Below, one piece after another: positions 23,315 to 31,214 of a DNA stretch of 39,724 bases (position 1 is the stretch's first letter; the number at the start of each line of letters is the position of its first letter). The notes under the pieces were generated by a model. The model made no database searches, had not been told where the DNA came from, and saw nothing but the letters and a program-made list of their open reading frames with translations. Made by a program: the position numbers and the translations under genes. Origin of the DNA: Bacillota bacterium (GTDB taxonomy: Bacteria; Bacillota; SHA-98; UBA4971); NCBI GenBank assembly GCA_024653485.1, contig JANLFY010000020.1:1-39724 (forward strand), given 5' to 3'.

Positions 23315-24088
23315 TTGGTTCGCGGTCTGTACGCGGCAGCATCCGGCATGGTCGCCGGGATGCTCCAGCAGGACGTGATCGCTCAGAATCTGGCCAATAT
23401 CGACACACCGGGCTACAAGAGAGACGTTGCTCTCGTGGGCTCTTTCGGCCGGGAAATGGCGGTCCGCGTGGAGAGGCAAGTCGCGGGGCAACTCGCGAGG
23501 TCCGTGCCCCTCGGGTGGGTGGGCTTTGGCTCTCACGTCAGGGGGACGGGGTTCGACAAGAGCGATGGGCCGATTGTGGAAACCGGCGCGCCGCTGGACC
23601 TCGCTATCCAGGGCGACGGCTACTTCGTAGTGGAGCGGGCGGAAGGTGCGGCATACACGCGCAGCGGTTCGTTCACCCTCAACGCCGAGGGGGAGCTCGT
23701 GACGCAGCAAGGAGCCCCTGTGCTGGGTGAGTCGGGGCGAATCGTAATACCCTCGGGTGCCAACGTGGAGGTGCGGGGCGACGGCTCTGTCGTGGTCGAC
23801 GGCAAGATGGTGGCAAGGCTCAGGCTCGTGTCCTTCGACTACGGCTTCACGCCTGAGAAGGCCGGCCAAGATGTGTTCGTGGCTCCCCGTGGGATGGCGC
23901 GATCGATAGAGGCGGGGGACGGGACCGTTGTGCGGCAGGGTTTTCTCGAGATGTCCAACGTGAGCGCCGTGAAGGAACTGGTTCAGATGATCGCGGGGAT
24001 GCGGGCGTACGAAGCGTGCCAGAGGGTGGTGTGGTTCCTGGACCAGACGCTTGACAAGTCCATAAACGATGTCGGGAGACCGGCTTGA
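23315..24088 (+). CDS. flgF: Flagellar basal-body rod protein FlgF (FlhO-like)
   Basis: This 257-residue protein of the flagellar rod/hook family is first in the operon. The N-terminal motif RGLYAAASGMVAGMLQQDVIAQNLANIDTPGYKRD is the signature of flagellar rod proteins, and the C-terminus [31 protein letters not shown] is the matching helix. The central part (LAIQGDGYFVVE, YTRSGSFTLNAEGELV) follows the FlgF/FlgG pattern. The first of two tandem paralogues is called FlgF by order and divergence from FlgG. The TTG start is chosen because AAGGAGGTGA lies 4-7 nt upstream; the frame open further upstream is in the leader. It is exported by the flagellar type III system to the proximal rod. Confidence 0.88.
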   Translation: MVRGLYAAASGMVAGMLQQDVIAQNLANIDTPGYKRDVALVGSFGREMAVRVERQVAGQLARSVPLGWVGFGSHVRGTGFDKSDGPIVETGAPLDLAIQGDGYFVVERAEGAAYTRSGSFTLNAEGELVTQQGAPVLGESGRIVIPSGANVEVRGDGSVVVDGKMVARLRLVSFDYGFTPEKAGQDVFVAPRGMARSIEAGDGTVVRQGFLEMSNVSAVKELVQMIAGMRAYEACQRVVWFLDQTLDKSINDVGRPA

Positions 24089-24291
24089 GTCGGTGGGTGG
24101 CTGGACCGCGCAAGCGGAGGCCATGGGCCGCTGAGCGACTGAGGCGGCTCGAATGGGACGTGGGACGTAGAGAAATCCAGACAGGCTCTCGGGACGGCTC
24201 TCCCGATGGGTTCAGAGCATGCGCGCTTAGGGCGCAGCTCGAACCGCTAGGGTTTGGGTCGTCTTTGTTGTCTTTCAACGTTGGTTTCCAT

Positions 24292-24310
24292 CCGGTCCGA
24301 GGGGGACCGG
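24292..24310 (+). other. Hairpin ahead of flgG
   Basis: CCGGTCC and its complement form a 7-bp stem with a 5-nt loop, 10 bp before the flgG ribosome-binding site. It lies in a 249-bp gap between flgF and flgG that otherwise shows nothing recognisable. It may process or stabilise the transcript. Confidence 0.35.
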
Positions 24311-24337
24311 CAGAAGGCGGAAGGCGGTGAACGAGAG

Positions 24338-25126
24338 ATGATGAGGGCGCTCTGGAGCGCGGCCACGGGGATGCTGGCGAAGCAGCTCAACATGGACGTC
24401 ATCGCCAACAACCTGGCCAACCTGAACACATACGGGTTCAAGAGGAGCAGGGTGGATTTTCAAGACCTGATGTACCAGAACCTTCGCACGTCTGGGTCGA
24501 CGGTGGCGGAAGGCGCAAAGGTGCCCGCCGGCATAGAGGTTGGCCTCGGCACGAGGCCTGCCGCGATCCAGCGGATCTTCTCGCAAGGCGACTTCATTCA
24601 GACTGAAGGGCCTCTGGACCTCGTGATTGAGGGCGACGGCTTCTTCCAGGTCCTCATGCCGGACGGCACGGTGGCCTACACGAGGGACGGCTCGTTCAAG
24701 ATGGACAGCGAGGGGAGGATCGTCACGTCCGACGGTTTTCCCATCGAGCCGGAGATAACCATCCCCCCCGAGGCTGTGGACCTGTCCATAGGAACCGACG
24801 GTACGGTGTCGGTGATCCTGGCAGGCGAGAGCGAGCCTCAGGAGCTCGGCAAGATAGAGCTGGCGAAGTTCGTGAACCCGGCAGGCCTGTCTGCCGTGGG
24901 GCGCAACCTGTTCACGGCAACAGCCGCGTCGGGCCAGCCGGTGGTGGGCACTCCAGGGCTCGAGGGTTTCGGGACCATATCCCAAGGATTCCTGGAGATG
25001 TCGAACGTGAAGGTGGTCGAGGAGATGGTCAACATGATAATCGCGCAGCGCGCGTACGAGGTGAACTCCAAGGCCATCCAAACGTCCGACGACATGCTGT
25101 CGATAGCGAACAACCTCAAGCGCTGA
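24338..25126 (+). CDS. flgG: Flagellar distal rod protein FlgG
   Basis: This 262-residue protein, exactly the family length, forms the distal rod of the flagellum. The N-terminus [35 protein letters not shown] and the C-terminus [39 protein letters not shown] are textbook FlgG. The -GDGFFQV- and [20 protein letters not shown] blocks lie between them. Two adjacent ATG codons at 24338 and 24341 are possible starts; AAGGCGGTGA lies 7 nt before the first. It is a paralogue of flgF upstream, and the rod is expected to pass through the P and L rings encoded downstream. Confidence 0.96.
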   Translation: MMRALWSAATGMLAKQLNMDVIANNLANLNTYGFKRSRVDFQDLMYQNLRTSGSTVAEGAKVPAGIEVGLGTRPAAIQRIFSQGDFIQTEGPLDLVIEGDGFFQVLMPDGTVAYTRDGSFKMDSEGRIVTSDGFPIEPEITIPPEAVDLSIGTDGTVSVILAGESEPQELGKIELAKFVNPAGLSAVGRNLFTATAASGQPVVGTPGLEGFGTISQGFLEMSNVKVVEEMVNMIIAQRAYEVNSKAIQTSDDMLSIANNLKR

Positions 25127-25147
25127 TGAAGTGCGGGTGAGCGCGGC

Positions 25148-26158
25148 GTGACCGCAGTGTGTGCTCCATCTTGCAAAGGCCTCCTTGCGAGGGCGGCGAC
25201 CCTCGCAGCGGCGCTGGTCCTCGCTGTGGGTTGCCGCGTCGAGTCCGGAGAGGCGAGGATCAGGATCGATGTCTCTGGCCGGGCCGAGGTCAAGGGGGCG
25301 GTGATCAAGCTCGGAGACATCGCCGATGTCAGCTGGCTGGCGGGGGACGAGGGCGCGGCAGTCCGACTGCGAGAGATCGAGGTCGGCAGGTCGCCTCTTC
25401 CCGGCCGGGAACGGACTCTGAGCCTCGCCGTAGTCCGCACGAGGTTGCGACAGGCGGGGTTCGACCCGGCCGAGATGGTCATCACCGGCCCAAGCACCAT
25501 AATCGTGAGAACGCGCCCCGTGCTGGTGGACGCAGACGACATCGCGGCCGCCGTGCGGGACTACGTGACCGCCAAGATGCCTTGGGACGCACACGAAGCA
25601 GAGGTGGACGCCCTTGTCGATCCCCGCGATCAAGTCCTCGTCCCGGAAGGAGAGATCTCGCTTGTGGTGGAGGCCTTGACCTCCACGAAGTTCATCGGAA
25701 GCACGAGCGTCAAGGTCACCGTCCTCGTGGACGGCGCAGCTTACTGTTCCTTTCCGGTGCGCGTTAGAGTGGACGTGGTCAAAGGTGTGGTCGTGGCAGC
25801 AAGGACGATCGAGAGGCACGAGACGATCGAGCCGTCGGACGTGCGCCTGGAAACGAGGGATCTTGCAGGCGTCCCTGCGGGCGCGGCTTTCGACCTCGAG
25901 GCCGTGGTAGGCATGAGAGCGAGTCACACGATCCCCGCGGGGCGGGTTGTAGTGAAATCCAGCGTTGACCCGCCGCCTCTCGTGCGCAAGGGTGACGCCG
26001 TGACCATAGAGGCTGTCTTGGCCGGCGTCACGGTGTCGGCTTCGGGAGAGGCGCTCGAGGACGGCTGCGAGGGAGCCCTCATTCGCGTCAGGAACTCGGC
26101 CACAGGGACGATCGTCCGCGCGAAGGTGGTTTCTCCCGGAGTGGTTCACGCCACATGA
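25148..26158 (+). CDS. flgA: Flagellar P-ring assembly chaperone FlgA
   Basis: This 336-residue exported protein has an N-terminal hydrophobic signal (residues 12-28, LARAATLAAALVLAVGC) and a C-terminal SAF-type domain. The latter is visible as VVAARTIERHETIEPSDVRLETRDLAG, followed by VGMRASHTIPAGRVV and VRKGDAVTIEA. FlgA helps FlgI polymerise into the P ring in the periplasm. The length is somewhat above the 220-240 of enteric FlgA because of an extra N-terminal domain, as in other long FlgA proteins. The AVGC end of the signal could be read as a lipobox, but soluble periplasmic protein is the family norm. It starts with GTG 21 bp after flgG. Confidence 0.9.
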   Translation: MTAVCAPSCKGLLARAATLAAALVLAVGCRVESGEARIRIDVSGRAEVKGAVIKLGDIADVSWLAGDEGAAVRLREIEVGRSPLPGRERTLSLAVVRTRLRQAGFDPAEMVITGPSTIIVRTRPVLVDADDIAAAVRDYVTAKMPWDAHEAEVDALVDPRDQVLVPEGEISLVVEALTSTKFIGSTSVKVTVLVDGAAYCSFPVRVRVDVVKGVVVAARTIERHETIEPSDVRLETRDLAGVPAGAAFDLEAVVGMRASHTIPAGRVVVKSSVDPPPLVRKGDAVTIEAVLAGVTVSASGEALEDGCEGALIRVRNSATGTIVRAKVVSPGVVHAT

Positions 26159-26249
26159 CACGTCGTCTCACCTGTGGCTGCCGGGAGCCTGCCGGGAGCC
26201 ACGGCTGAATTGGGCCGGAACTCCAAGATTGCTGCGGGGTGATGCAGCT

Positions 26250-26921
26250 GTGTCCATGACATGCCCGACCAGTGTAAAACGCCCTAGCACCAGTAGGCGA
26301 GCACGCATCGTTGCCGCGCTGCTGCTCTTCGCGTGCTTCGCCGCAGATAGCGGTGGTATCCATGGTGGACAGCGGGTGGGCGCGGCGGACGTTTCGTCCT
26401 CGCTATGGAGCGATGAAGCCAACTCGCTTTTTTCGGACCACAAGGCGAGACGGGTTGGGGACCTCATCACCGTGCTCATCTCCGAGCGGTCCTACGCCAG
26501 CAACAATGCCCAGACTTCCACGGGGAAGGGGGCCGGGCTTACCGTCGCCGAGGGAGTCGGATGGCTGTCGTTCCTGCCCGAGACGGGCTTTTCATCCAAC
26601 GTCAAGTCCACCGGAAGAAACTCCACTTCCCGGTCTGGGAACCTGGTCGCAAGGATGACCGCAAGGATCACGGAGGTGCTGCCCGACGGGAACCTCAAGA
26701 TAGAGGGCACGCAGGCAGTCGTGATCAACAGGGAGAGGCAGGATATCGTCATCACGGGGATCGTGAGGCCGGAAGACATCGGCGCGGACAACACGGTGCT
26801 CTCGACGTACATCGCGGGCGCGGAGATCAAGTACGAGGGTTCGCTCAACAGCGAACAGAGGAAGGGCTTGCTTTCGTATCTCGGGCGGTTCTTCGACGGG
26901 ATACTCGACTTCTTGTTCTGA
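26250..26921 (+). CDS. flgH: Flagellar L-ring protein FlgH
   Basis: This 223-residue protein forms the L ring in the outer membrane, so its presence implies a diderm envelope. A signal segment (IVAALLLFAC) ends in LFAC, an imperfect lipobox; FlgH is a lipoprotein in enteric bacteria. Family motifs are SSLWSDEANSLFSDHKARRVGDLITVLISE, GNLVARMTARITEVLPDGNLKIEG and IVRPEDIGADNTVLSTYIAGAEI. The start is set at GTG 26250 because GGGGTGAT lies 6 nt upstream; a TTG seven codons earlier overlaps that site. It is followed by flgI. Confidence 0.95.
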   Translation: MSMTCPTSVKRPSTSRRARIVAALLLFACFAADSGGIHGGQRVGAADVSSSLWSDEANSLFSDHKARRVGDLITVLISERSYASNNAQTSTGKGAGLTVAEGVGWLSFLPETGFSSNVKSTGRNSTSRSGNLVARMTARITEVLPDGNLKIEGTQAVVINRERQDIVITGIVRPEDIGADNTVLSTYIAGAEIKYEGSLNSEQRKGLLSYLGRFFDGILDFLF

Positions 26922-26966
26922 CGGGGTCTCGCGACCGGTAGCGAGCAGCGGGAGGTGGAACCTACC

Positions 26967-28145
26967 GTGAGATTGAGCGAGACGAGATCGACTGAGGCTG
27001 ACGGAACCTTCTCGTTTCGGAGGGAAGCCAATGACCTTGAAGAAAGACGGCTCGCCGCGCGCCTGCAGCGGGCGCGAGGCCGCCACGGACGCGGGCTCGT
27101 GCTGCTGGCAGAGTGCATAGTGTTGGTGGCCGCGCTCGCCGGGCTCGCGCCGGCTGCCCGCGCCGCGTCGCGGATCGGGGACATCGCGAGGGTCGAGAGC
27201 GTTAGGGACAACGATCTCATCGGTTACGGCCTTGTCGTCGGTTTGAAAGGCACGGGGGACTCGGGAGGCGCGATGTTCACCGTCCAGTCGGTGGCGAACA
27301 TGCTCATGAGATTCGGCGTCAAGGTCACGCCGGACCAGATGCGGGTGAAGAACGTGGCAGCCGTCATGGTTACGACGAAACTACCGGCCTTCGCCCGGGT
27401 CGGAGACAGGCTCGATGTCGTGGTATCGTCGCTCGGTGACGCTCGAAGCCTCGAAGGAGGGACACTCCTGCTGACGCCGCTCCTTGGGCCGGATGAGAGG
27501 ATGTACGCGGCCGCACAGGGGACCATCTCACTCGGCGGCGGGTCTGGCGGCAGCGCCCGCCAGAACACTCATCCGACGGTGGCCCGGATACCTCAAGGTG
27601 CCACAGTGGAGCGGGAGCTTGTCTCCACCATTGCCGGGTCGGGCGGCGGCAAGCTCACCTTGGCGTTGTTCAGGCCCGACTTCGCCACCGCGGACAGGGT
27701 GGCGAAAGCGATTTGCGCACGCCTTGGCGAGGGCGCTGCCAAGGCTACAGACGCCGGCGCAGTGGAGGTCCGAGTGCCGGCCGAGTACGCCGATAACCTA
27801 GTGGGACTGGTGGCGCTCGTCGGGGCGATCCCTGTTGAGGCGGACATGACTGCCCGGGTAGTATTCAACGAGCGCACCGGCACCGTCGTCATCGGCGGCA
27901 GCGTCAGAGTGCTCCCGGCCGTGGTGTCCCACGGCGGCCTGAGGGTGCAGGTGGCGGCGAAGACCGACACTGACGTTGCCAACAGCGGACAGGCGGGCGC
28001 CGTGTTTGACGTCTCGTCTGTGGACACCGTGGACGCCCTCGTGGCGGCGCTCAACGCCGTCGGTGCGACGTCCCAGGACATCATAGCCATTCTGCAGGCG
28101 CTCAGGGAGTGCGGCGCCCTCCTCGCGGAGATAGAAGTCCTCTAG
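26967..28145 (+). CDS. flgI: Flagellar P-ring protein FlgI
   Basis: This protein of about 392 residues forms the P ring around the rod in the periplasmic peptidoglycan layer. Motifs include [77 protein letters not shown] and [21 protein letters not shown]. The signal peptide ([22 protein letters not shown]) begins only about 45 residues in, behind an unusually long charged N-terminus. I prefer GTG 26967, 11 nt after GGGAGGTG, over the GTG at 26955 that overlaps that site. A start nearer the signal peptide would be more typical but no good ribosome-binding site is seen in frame. Confidence 0.94.
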   Translation: [392 protein letters not shown]

Positions 28146-28187
28146 AAGCTGGCGATGCACGAGTCACTCATGACAGGGGGCGGACCC

Positions 28188-28661
28188 ATGAGCGATTTGA
28201 GAGTGAGCGGTCTTGGGAGTGACACCAGCGTCCTTGCTGCCTTGCTCCGCACGCGGGCGGGAGGGCCGCTCGGCACCGGGTCTGGGGGCAGGGGCAGCGG
28301 CGGAGCTGCCGTGGTGGGGGCGAGCGCAGGCAGCAGAGACGAGGGCACTGACACACGCGCCGACCTGAGGGAGGCATGCGAGCAGCTGGAATCGGTGTTC
28401 CTGGAGCAGCTTCTCAAGGAAATGCGTCGAACCGTTCAGAGGGACGGTCTATTCGGCGGCGGGCGCGGCGAGGACTGGTTTCAAAGTATGTTCGACCAAG
28501 AGATTTCTGAGGCGATGGCTCGGCGCGGGGGCATAGGCCTTGCCGAGATCATCTATCGACAGCTGTCACGACAAGCGGCTTTGCCGTCGCAGCTGGGAGG
28601 CCATCGGCCGAGCGGCTCCGGCCTCAACCTCAGTGGGGCAGAAGAGTCCTCGGAGGGCTAA
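28188..28661 (+). CDS. flgJ: Flagellar rod-binding protein (FlgJ N-terminal type)
   Basis: This 157-residue protein corresponds to the rod-binding half of FlgJ only. The peptidoglycan hydrolase domain of enteric FlgJ is absent, which is common outside gammaproteobacteria. The conserved block is CEQLESVFLEQLLKEMRRTVQ, followed by WFQSMFDQEISEAMARRGGIGLAEIIYRQL. The first 60 residues are Gly/Ser-rich and variable. The ATG at 28188 has GGGGGCGG upstream; earlier ATGs at 28155 and 28170 are less well supported. Its stop codon overlaps a sigma-28 promoter. It probably caps or guides rod assembly. Confidence 0.88.
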   Translation: MSDLRVSGLGSDTSVLAALLRTRAGGPLGTGSGGRGSGGAAVVGASAGSRDEGTDTRADLREACEQLESVFLEQLLKEMRRTVQRDGLFGGGRGEDWFQSMFDQEISEAMARRGGIGLAEIIYRQLSRQAALPSQLGGHRPSGSGLNLSGAEESSEG

Positions 28662-28685
28662 ACACCTGCCTCGATTTGCCGATAA
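28659..28685 (+). promoter_or_regulatory. Sigma-28 (FliA/SigD) promoter for flgM onward
   Basis: TAAA (28659-28662), 15 bp, then GCCGATAA (28678-28685) is an exact match to the sigma-28 consensus. The TAAA overlaps the flgJ stop codon. Transcription would start near 28692, 35 bp before the flgM GTG. It places flgM, flgN, flgK, flgL and probably the che genes in the late flagellar class. Confidence 0.9.
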
Positions 28686-28726
28686 GATCACCGAGACCGA
28701 GTTGGCATCCGAGAGAGGTGCGTGCA

Positions 28727-29023
28727 GTGAAGATCGAGAACGAGGGACTGCGCAGGCTCCTCAGCAGGTACGCGGAGCAAGCCGAGGCCACGAAGCCAAA
28801 GGAAGCTCGGGAGGCCCAAGAGACACGGGAGAAGGCGGATGCGGACGCAGACGAGGTCGTCGTCTCCGACCGTGCGCGTGAGCTGCAGCGCGCGCACCAG
28901 AGGCTGGATGAGATCGCTGCCGCGAGAAAGGCGAGGGTTGAGGCCATCAGCAGAGACGTCGAGACCGGCGCCTACAAGGTGAGCGGCGACATGGTCGCCC
29001 GCAAGCTCTTGAAGCAGTCTTGA
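28727..29023 (+). CDS. flgM: Anti-sigma-28 factor FlgM
   Basis: This 98-residue, highly charged and probably largely disordered protein binds and inhibits sigma-28 until it is exported by the flagellar secretion system. The C-terminal sigma-binding part is recognisable: VVSDRARELQRAHQRLDEI, and then RVEAISRDVETGAYKVSGDMVARKLL. The length matches the family (about 90-100). The GTG start has GAGAGAGGTG 6 nt upstream; a longer frame begins inside the promoter and is rejected. It is the first gene after the sigma-28 promoter, so sigma-28 controls its own inhibitor, as in other flagellar systems. Confidence 0.92.
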   Translation: MKIENEGLRRLLSRYAEQAEATKPKEAREAQETREKADADADEVVVSDRARELQRAHQRLDEIAAARKARVEAISRDVETGAYKVSGDMVARKLLKQS

Positions 29024-29089
29024 GCACCTTGGCGGCGGAGGCCACGCCCGGCCTCGCGACGTGCGGCCGCGCGGGGTGAGTGAACGGAA

Positions 29090-29614
29090 ATGCGAGACGT
29101 AGTTCGAAGGTGCAACGAGATCCTCGGTCTTCTCGAGGAAGAGGTCGCCCTTCACAGGGATCTCCTCGACCTCTCCCGCCGGGAGCAGGGGTGTCTCGTT
29201 TCTTTTGATGCCGACGCCCTCGCGGCCACGCTGCGTGACGTCGAGGCCGTGGTCGCGAAAATACGCGCCATGATGGACATGCGGCTCGCCCTCTTGCGAG
29301 AGGTGGCGCGGGACATGGGCATGGGTTCTGACCCGGGGCGGGACGGCGCGGCATGCGAGGAGATCATGTCCTCGGCCGGAGAGGAGTGCGCCGAGAGGTA
29401 CAGGAGCATAGTCCATCAGCTTGCGCCGGTCCTCGAGGAGCACGCCGTGATCAACAGCGGGAACCTGGTGCTCATTGGCAACATCCTTGACTACATCGAC
29501 TTTGCTGCTGGGCTATGCGCGAGTCGCAAAGGCCTGAACACCTATTCCGTGAACGCCACGGCGTCCAGGAGAAAGGCGGGAAAGCCGTATGCGCTCCACT
29601 TTTCTCGCCCTTGA
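29090..29614 (+). CDS. flgN: FlgN-type export chaperone for hook-junction proteins
   Basis: This 174-residue, largely helical cytoplasmic protein lies between flgM and flgK, the normal place for FlgN, which chaperones FlgK and FlgL. It opens with a long helix with heptad-like leucines (ILGLLEEEVALHRDLLDLSRRE). Its end overlaps the flgK start by 26 bp, implying coupled translation of chaperone and client. The C-terminal part (LNTYSVNATASRRKAGKPYAL) is typical of FlgN tails. The ATG start has GGGGTGAGTG upstream. The sequence is divergent, so the call rests mainly on context and pattern. Confidence 0.85.
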   Translation: MRDVVRRCNEILGLLEEEVALHRDLLDLSRREQGCLVSFDADALAATLRDVEAVVAKIRAMMDMRLALLREVARDMGMGSDPGRDGAACEEIMSSAGEECAERYRSIVHQLAPVLEEHAVINSGNLVLIGNILDYIDFAAGLCASRKGLNTYSVNATASRRKAGKPYALHFSRP

Positions 29615-31046
29615 GACCGCAAGGCGGGCTCTCGTCGCGCATCAGAGAGCGCTCGAGGTGACCAGCCACAATATCGCTAACGCGGGGACTCCCGGTTACG
29701 TCCGGCGCGAGCCCATCCTCTCGGCCACCCCGGGCTACGTCGTGGAAACGGGCGCCGGCTTCAAGCGGCCGGGCACGGTCGGCACGGGAGTGGAGATAGT
29801 CAGGATAAAACGAGTCTTCGACGGGTTCGTGGAGAGCCGGCTTCGTCAAGCCGGTGTTACGCTCGGCATGTGGGAAGGCAGAAGCGAAGCCCTTTCGCAG
29901 GTGGAGGCTGTCCTCGGTGAGCCTTCAGACGCGGGACTGGCAGACGCTCTAGGCAAGTTCTTCGCGGCGTGGGATGAGCTTTCGAAGCGGCCTGAGAGCA
30001 TCGCCGCGCGGACGGCCTTGGTTGAGGAGGCCAAGACGCTCGGGTCGTATTTCGATGACGTGCTTCGCGGCTTGAGAGAGCTGGCTCGCGACCTGGACGA
30101 TGGAACAGCCGCCCGGGTCGACGAGATAAACTCCCTCGCTAGGGAGATAGCGGCGCAGAACAAAGAGATAGTGAGGATCACCGCCATCGGGAACGATCCC
30201 GCTGATCTCAAAGACGCTCGGGACGTTGCAATCCAGCGTCTTTCGAGGCTCGTGAACATCAGCGCGTTCGAGACGAAAGACGGGTCCGTGGTGGTCGAGA
30301 TCGGCTCCGGGGAGCTGGTGAGAGGAGACGCATGGAACGCGCTGCGGTTTGAGCCCGGAACGTTGCCCGGGGAGGTGCTCGGCCCAGGGGTGGAGCCACA
30401 GGAATCCCGGGTGGTTTGGGCGGCTGACGGCAGTCCGGCGGGTGTCAGTGGCGGTGAGGTAGGCGGGATGATGCAAGCCAGGAACGTCGACATCGCGGGG
30501 TATTTCGATGGCCTACAAGCCCTGGCAACGACGCTGGCGAGCGAGGTCAACACGCTTCATCGCAGCGGGTACGGCATCGACGATCTCGCGACGCACGGGA
30601 TAGACTTCTTCGTGTTCGACCCCGGCCGTCGCACGCTCTCAGTCAACCCAGAGCTCGACCCGGAGGCCGGGGGGGATGTGGCGAGAGTGGGCGCGGCAGC
30701 CGCGCCCGGACTAGCGGGTGACGGCTCCGTCGCACTCAGTATCGCCGGTCTCGAGGACGCTCTCACCATGGGCGGCGGCAAGGTGAGCTTCGCAGGGTTC
30801 TACGAGCAGCTCATCGCTGATATAGGAACGAACGTCCGCCAGGCCGCGCACATGGTGCAGGTGCACGAGGCTTCGCTCCAGCAGTACAGCAATAACAAGG
30901 ACAGCATCTCCGGGGTGGCCATCGATGAGGAAATGGTGAACCTCATGCGTTATCAACGAGCTTACGAGGCCGCTGCGAGGCTTGCCACCGTGATAGACGA
31001 GATGTTGGATACGCTCATCAACGGAACGGGCATGGTCGGCAGGTAA
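29589..31046 (+). CDS. flgK: Flagellar hook-associated protein 1
   Basis: This 485-residue protein forms the first hook-filament junction ring. The N-terminus FLALETARRALVAHQRALEVTSHNIANAGTPGYVRRE is the flagellar rod/hook signature. The C-terminus IDEEMVNLMRYQRAYEAAARLATVIDEMLDTLINGTG is the diagnostic HAP1 helix. It is slightly shorter than enteric FlgK (about 550), as in many firmicutes. It overlaps the FlgN gene at its 5' end. Export is by the flagellar type III apparatus with FlgN as likely chaperone. Confidence 0.96.
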   Translation: MRSTFLALETARRALVAHQRALEVTSHNIANAGTPGYVRREPILSATPGYVVETGAGFKRPGTVGTGVEIVRIKRVFDGFVESRLRQAGVTLGMWEGRSEALSQVEAVLGEPSDAGLADALGKFFAAWDELSKRPESIAARTALVEEAKTLGSYFDDVLRGLRELARDLDDGTAARVDEINSLAREIAAQNKEIVRITAIGNDPADLKDARDVAIQRLSRLVNISAFETKDGSVVVEIGSGELVRGDAWNALRFEPGTLPGEVLGPGVEPQESRVVWAADGSPAGVSGGEVGGMMQARNVDIAGYFDGLQALATTLASEVNTLHRSGYGIDDLATHGIDFFVFDPGRRTLSVNPELDPEAGGDVARVGAAAAPGLAGDGSVALSIAGLEDALTMGGGKVSFAGFYEQLIADIGTNVRQAAHMVQVHEASLQQYSNNKDSISGVAIDEEMVNLMRYQRAYEAAARLATVIDEMLDTLINGTGMVGR

Positions 31047-31214
31047 GCCCTCGCTTGGTCGACGGATTGAGTGTGCAGACGCGAATCGTGCTGGGGTGCT
31101 TCAGGACTTGCGGCCGCCTGAGCGTCTTGCAGACCCGAGTTCGTCAGAGGAGCCGCTCGCGGCCGCTCGCGGCGGCGGCTGGCTCGGGCTCGTCGTCCAG
31201 AGGAGGTGATGCGA
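31047..31214 (+). other. flgK-flgL spacer with GC-rich tandem repeat
   Basis: This 168-bp spacer contains two direct copies of GCCGCTCGCG, near 31153-31173, followed by a GCGGCGGCGG tract. No gene is recognised. The ribosome-binding site AGGAGGTG for flgL is at 31201-31208. Confidence 0.4.

Noticed and set aside
24275-26161. Long open frame (628 codons) on the minus strand
   Set aside because: It lies antisense to flgG and flgA, which are certain by homology; its translation is rich in Arg/His/Asp repeats and resembles no protein. It is a GC-bias shadow.
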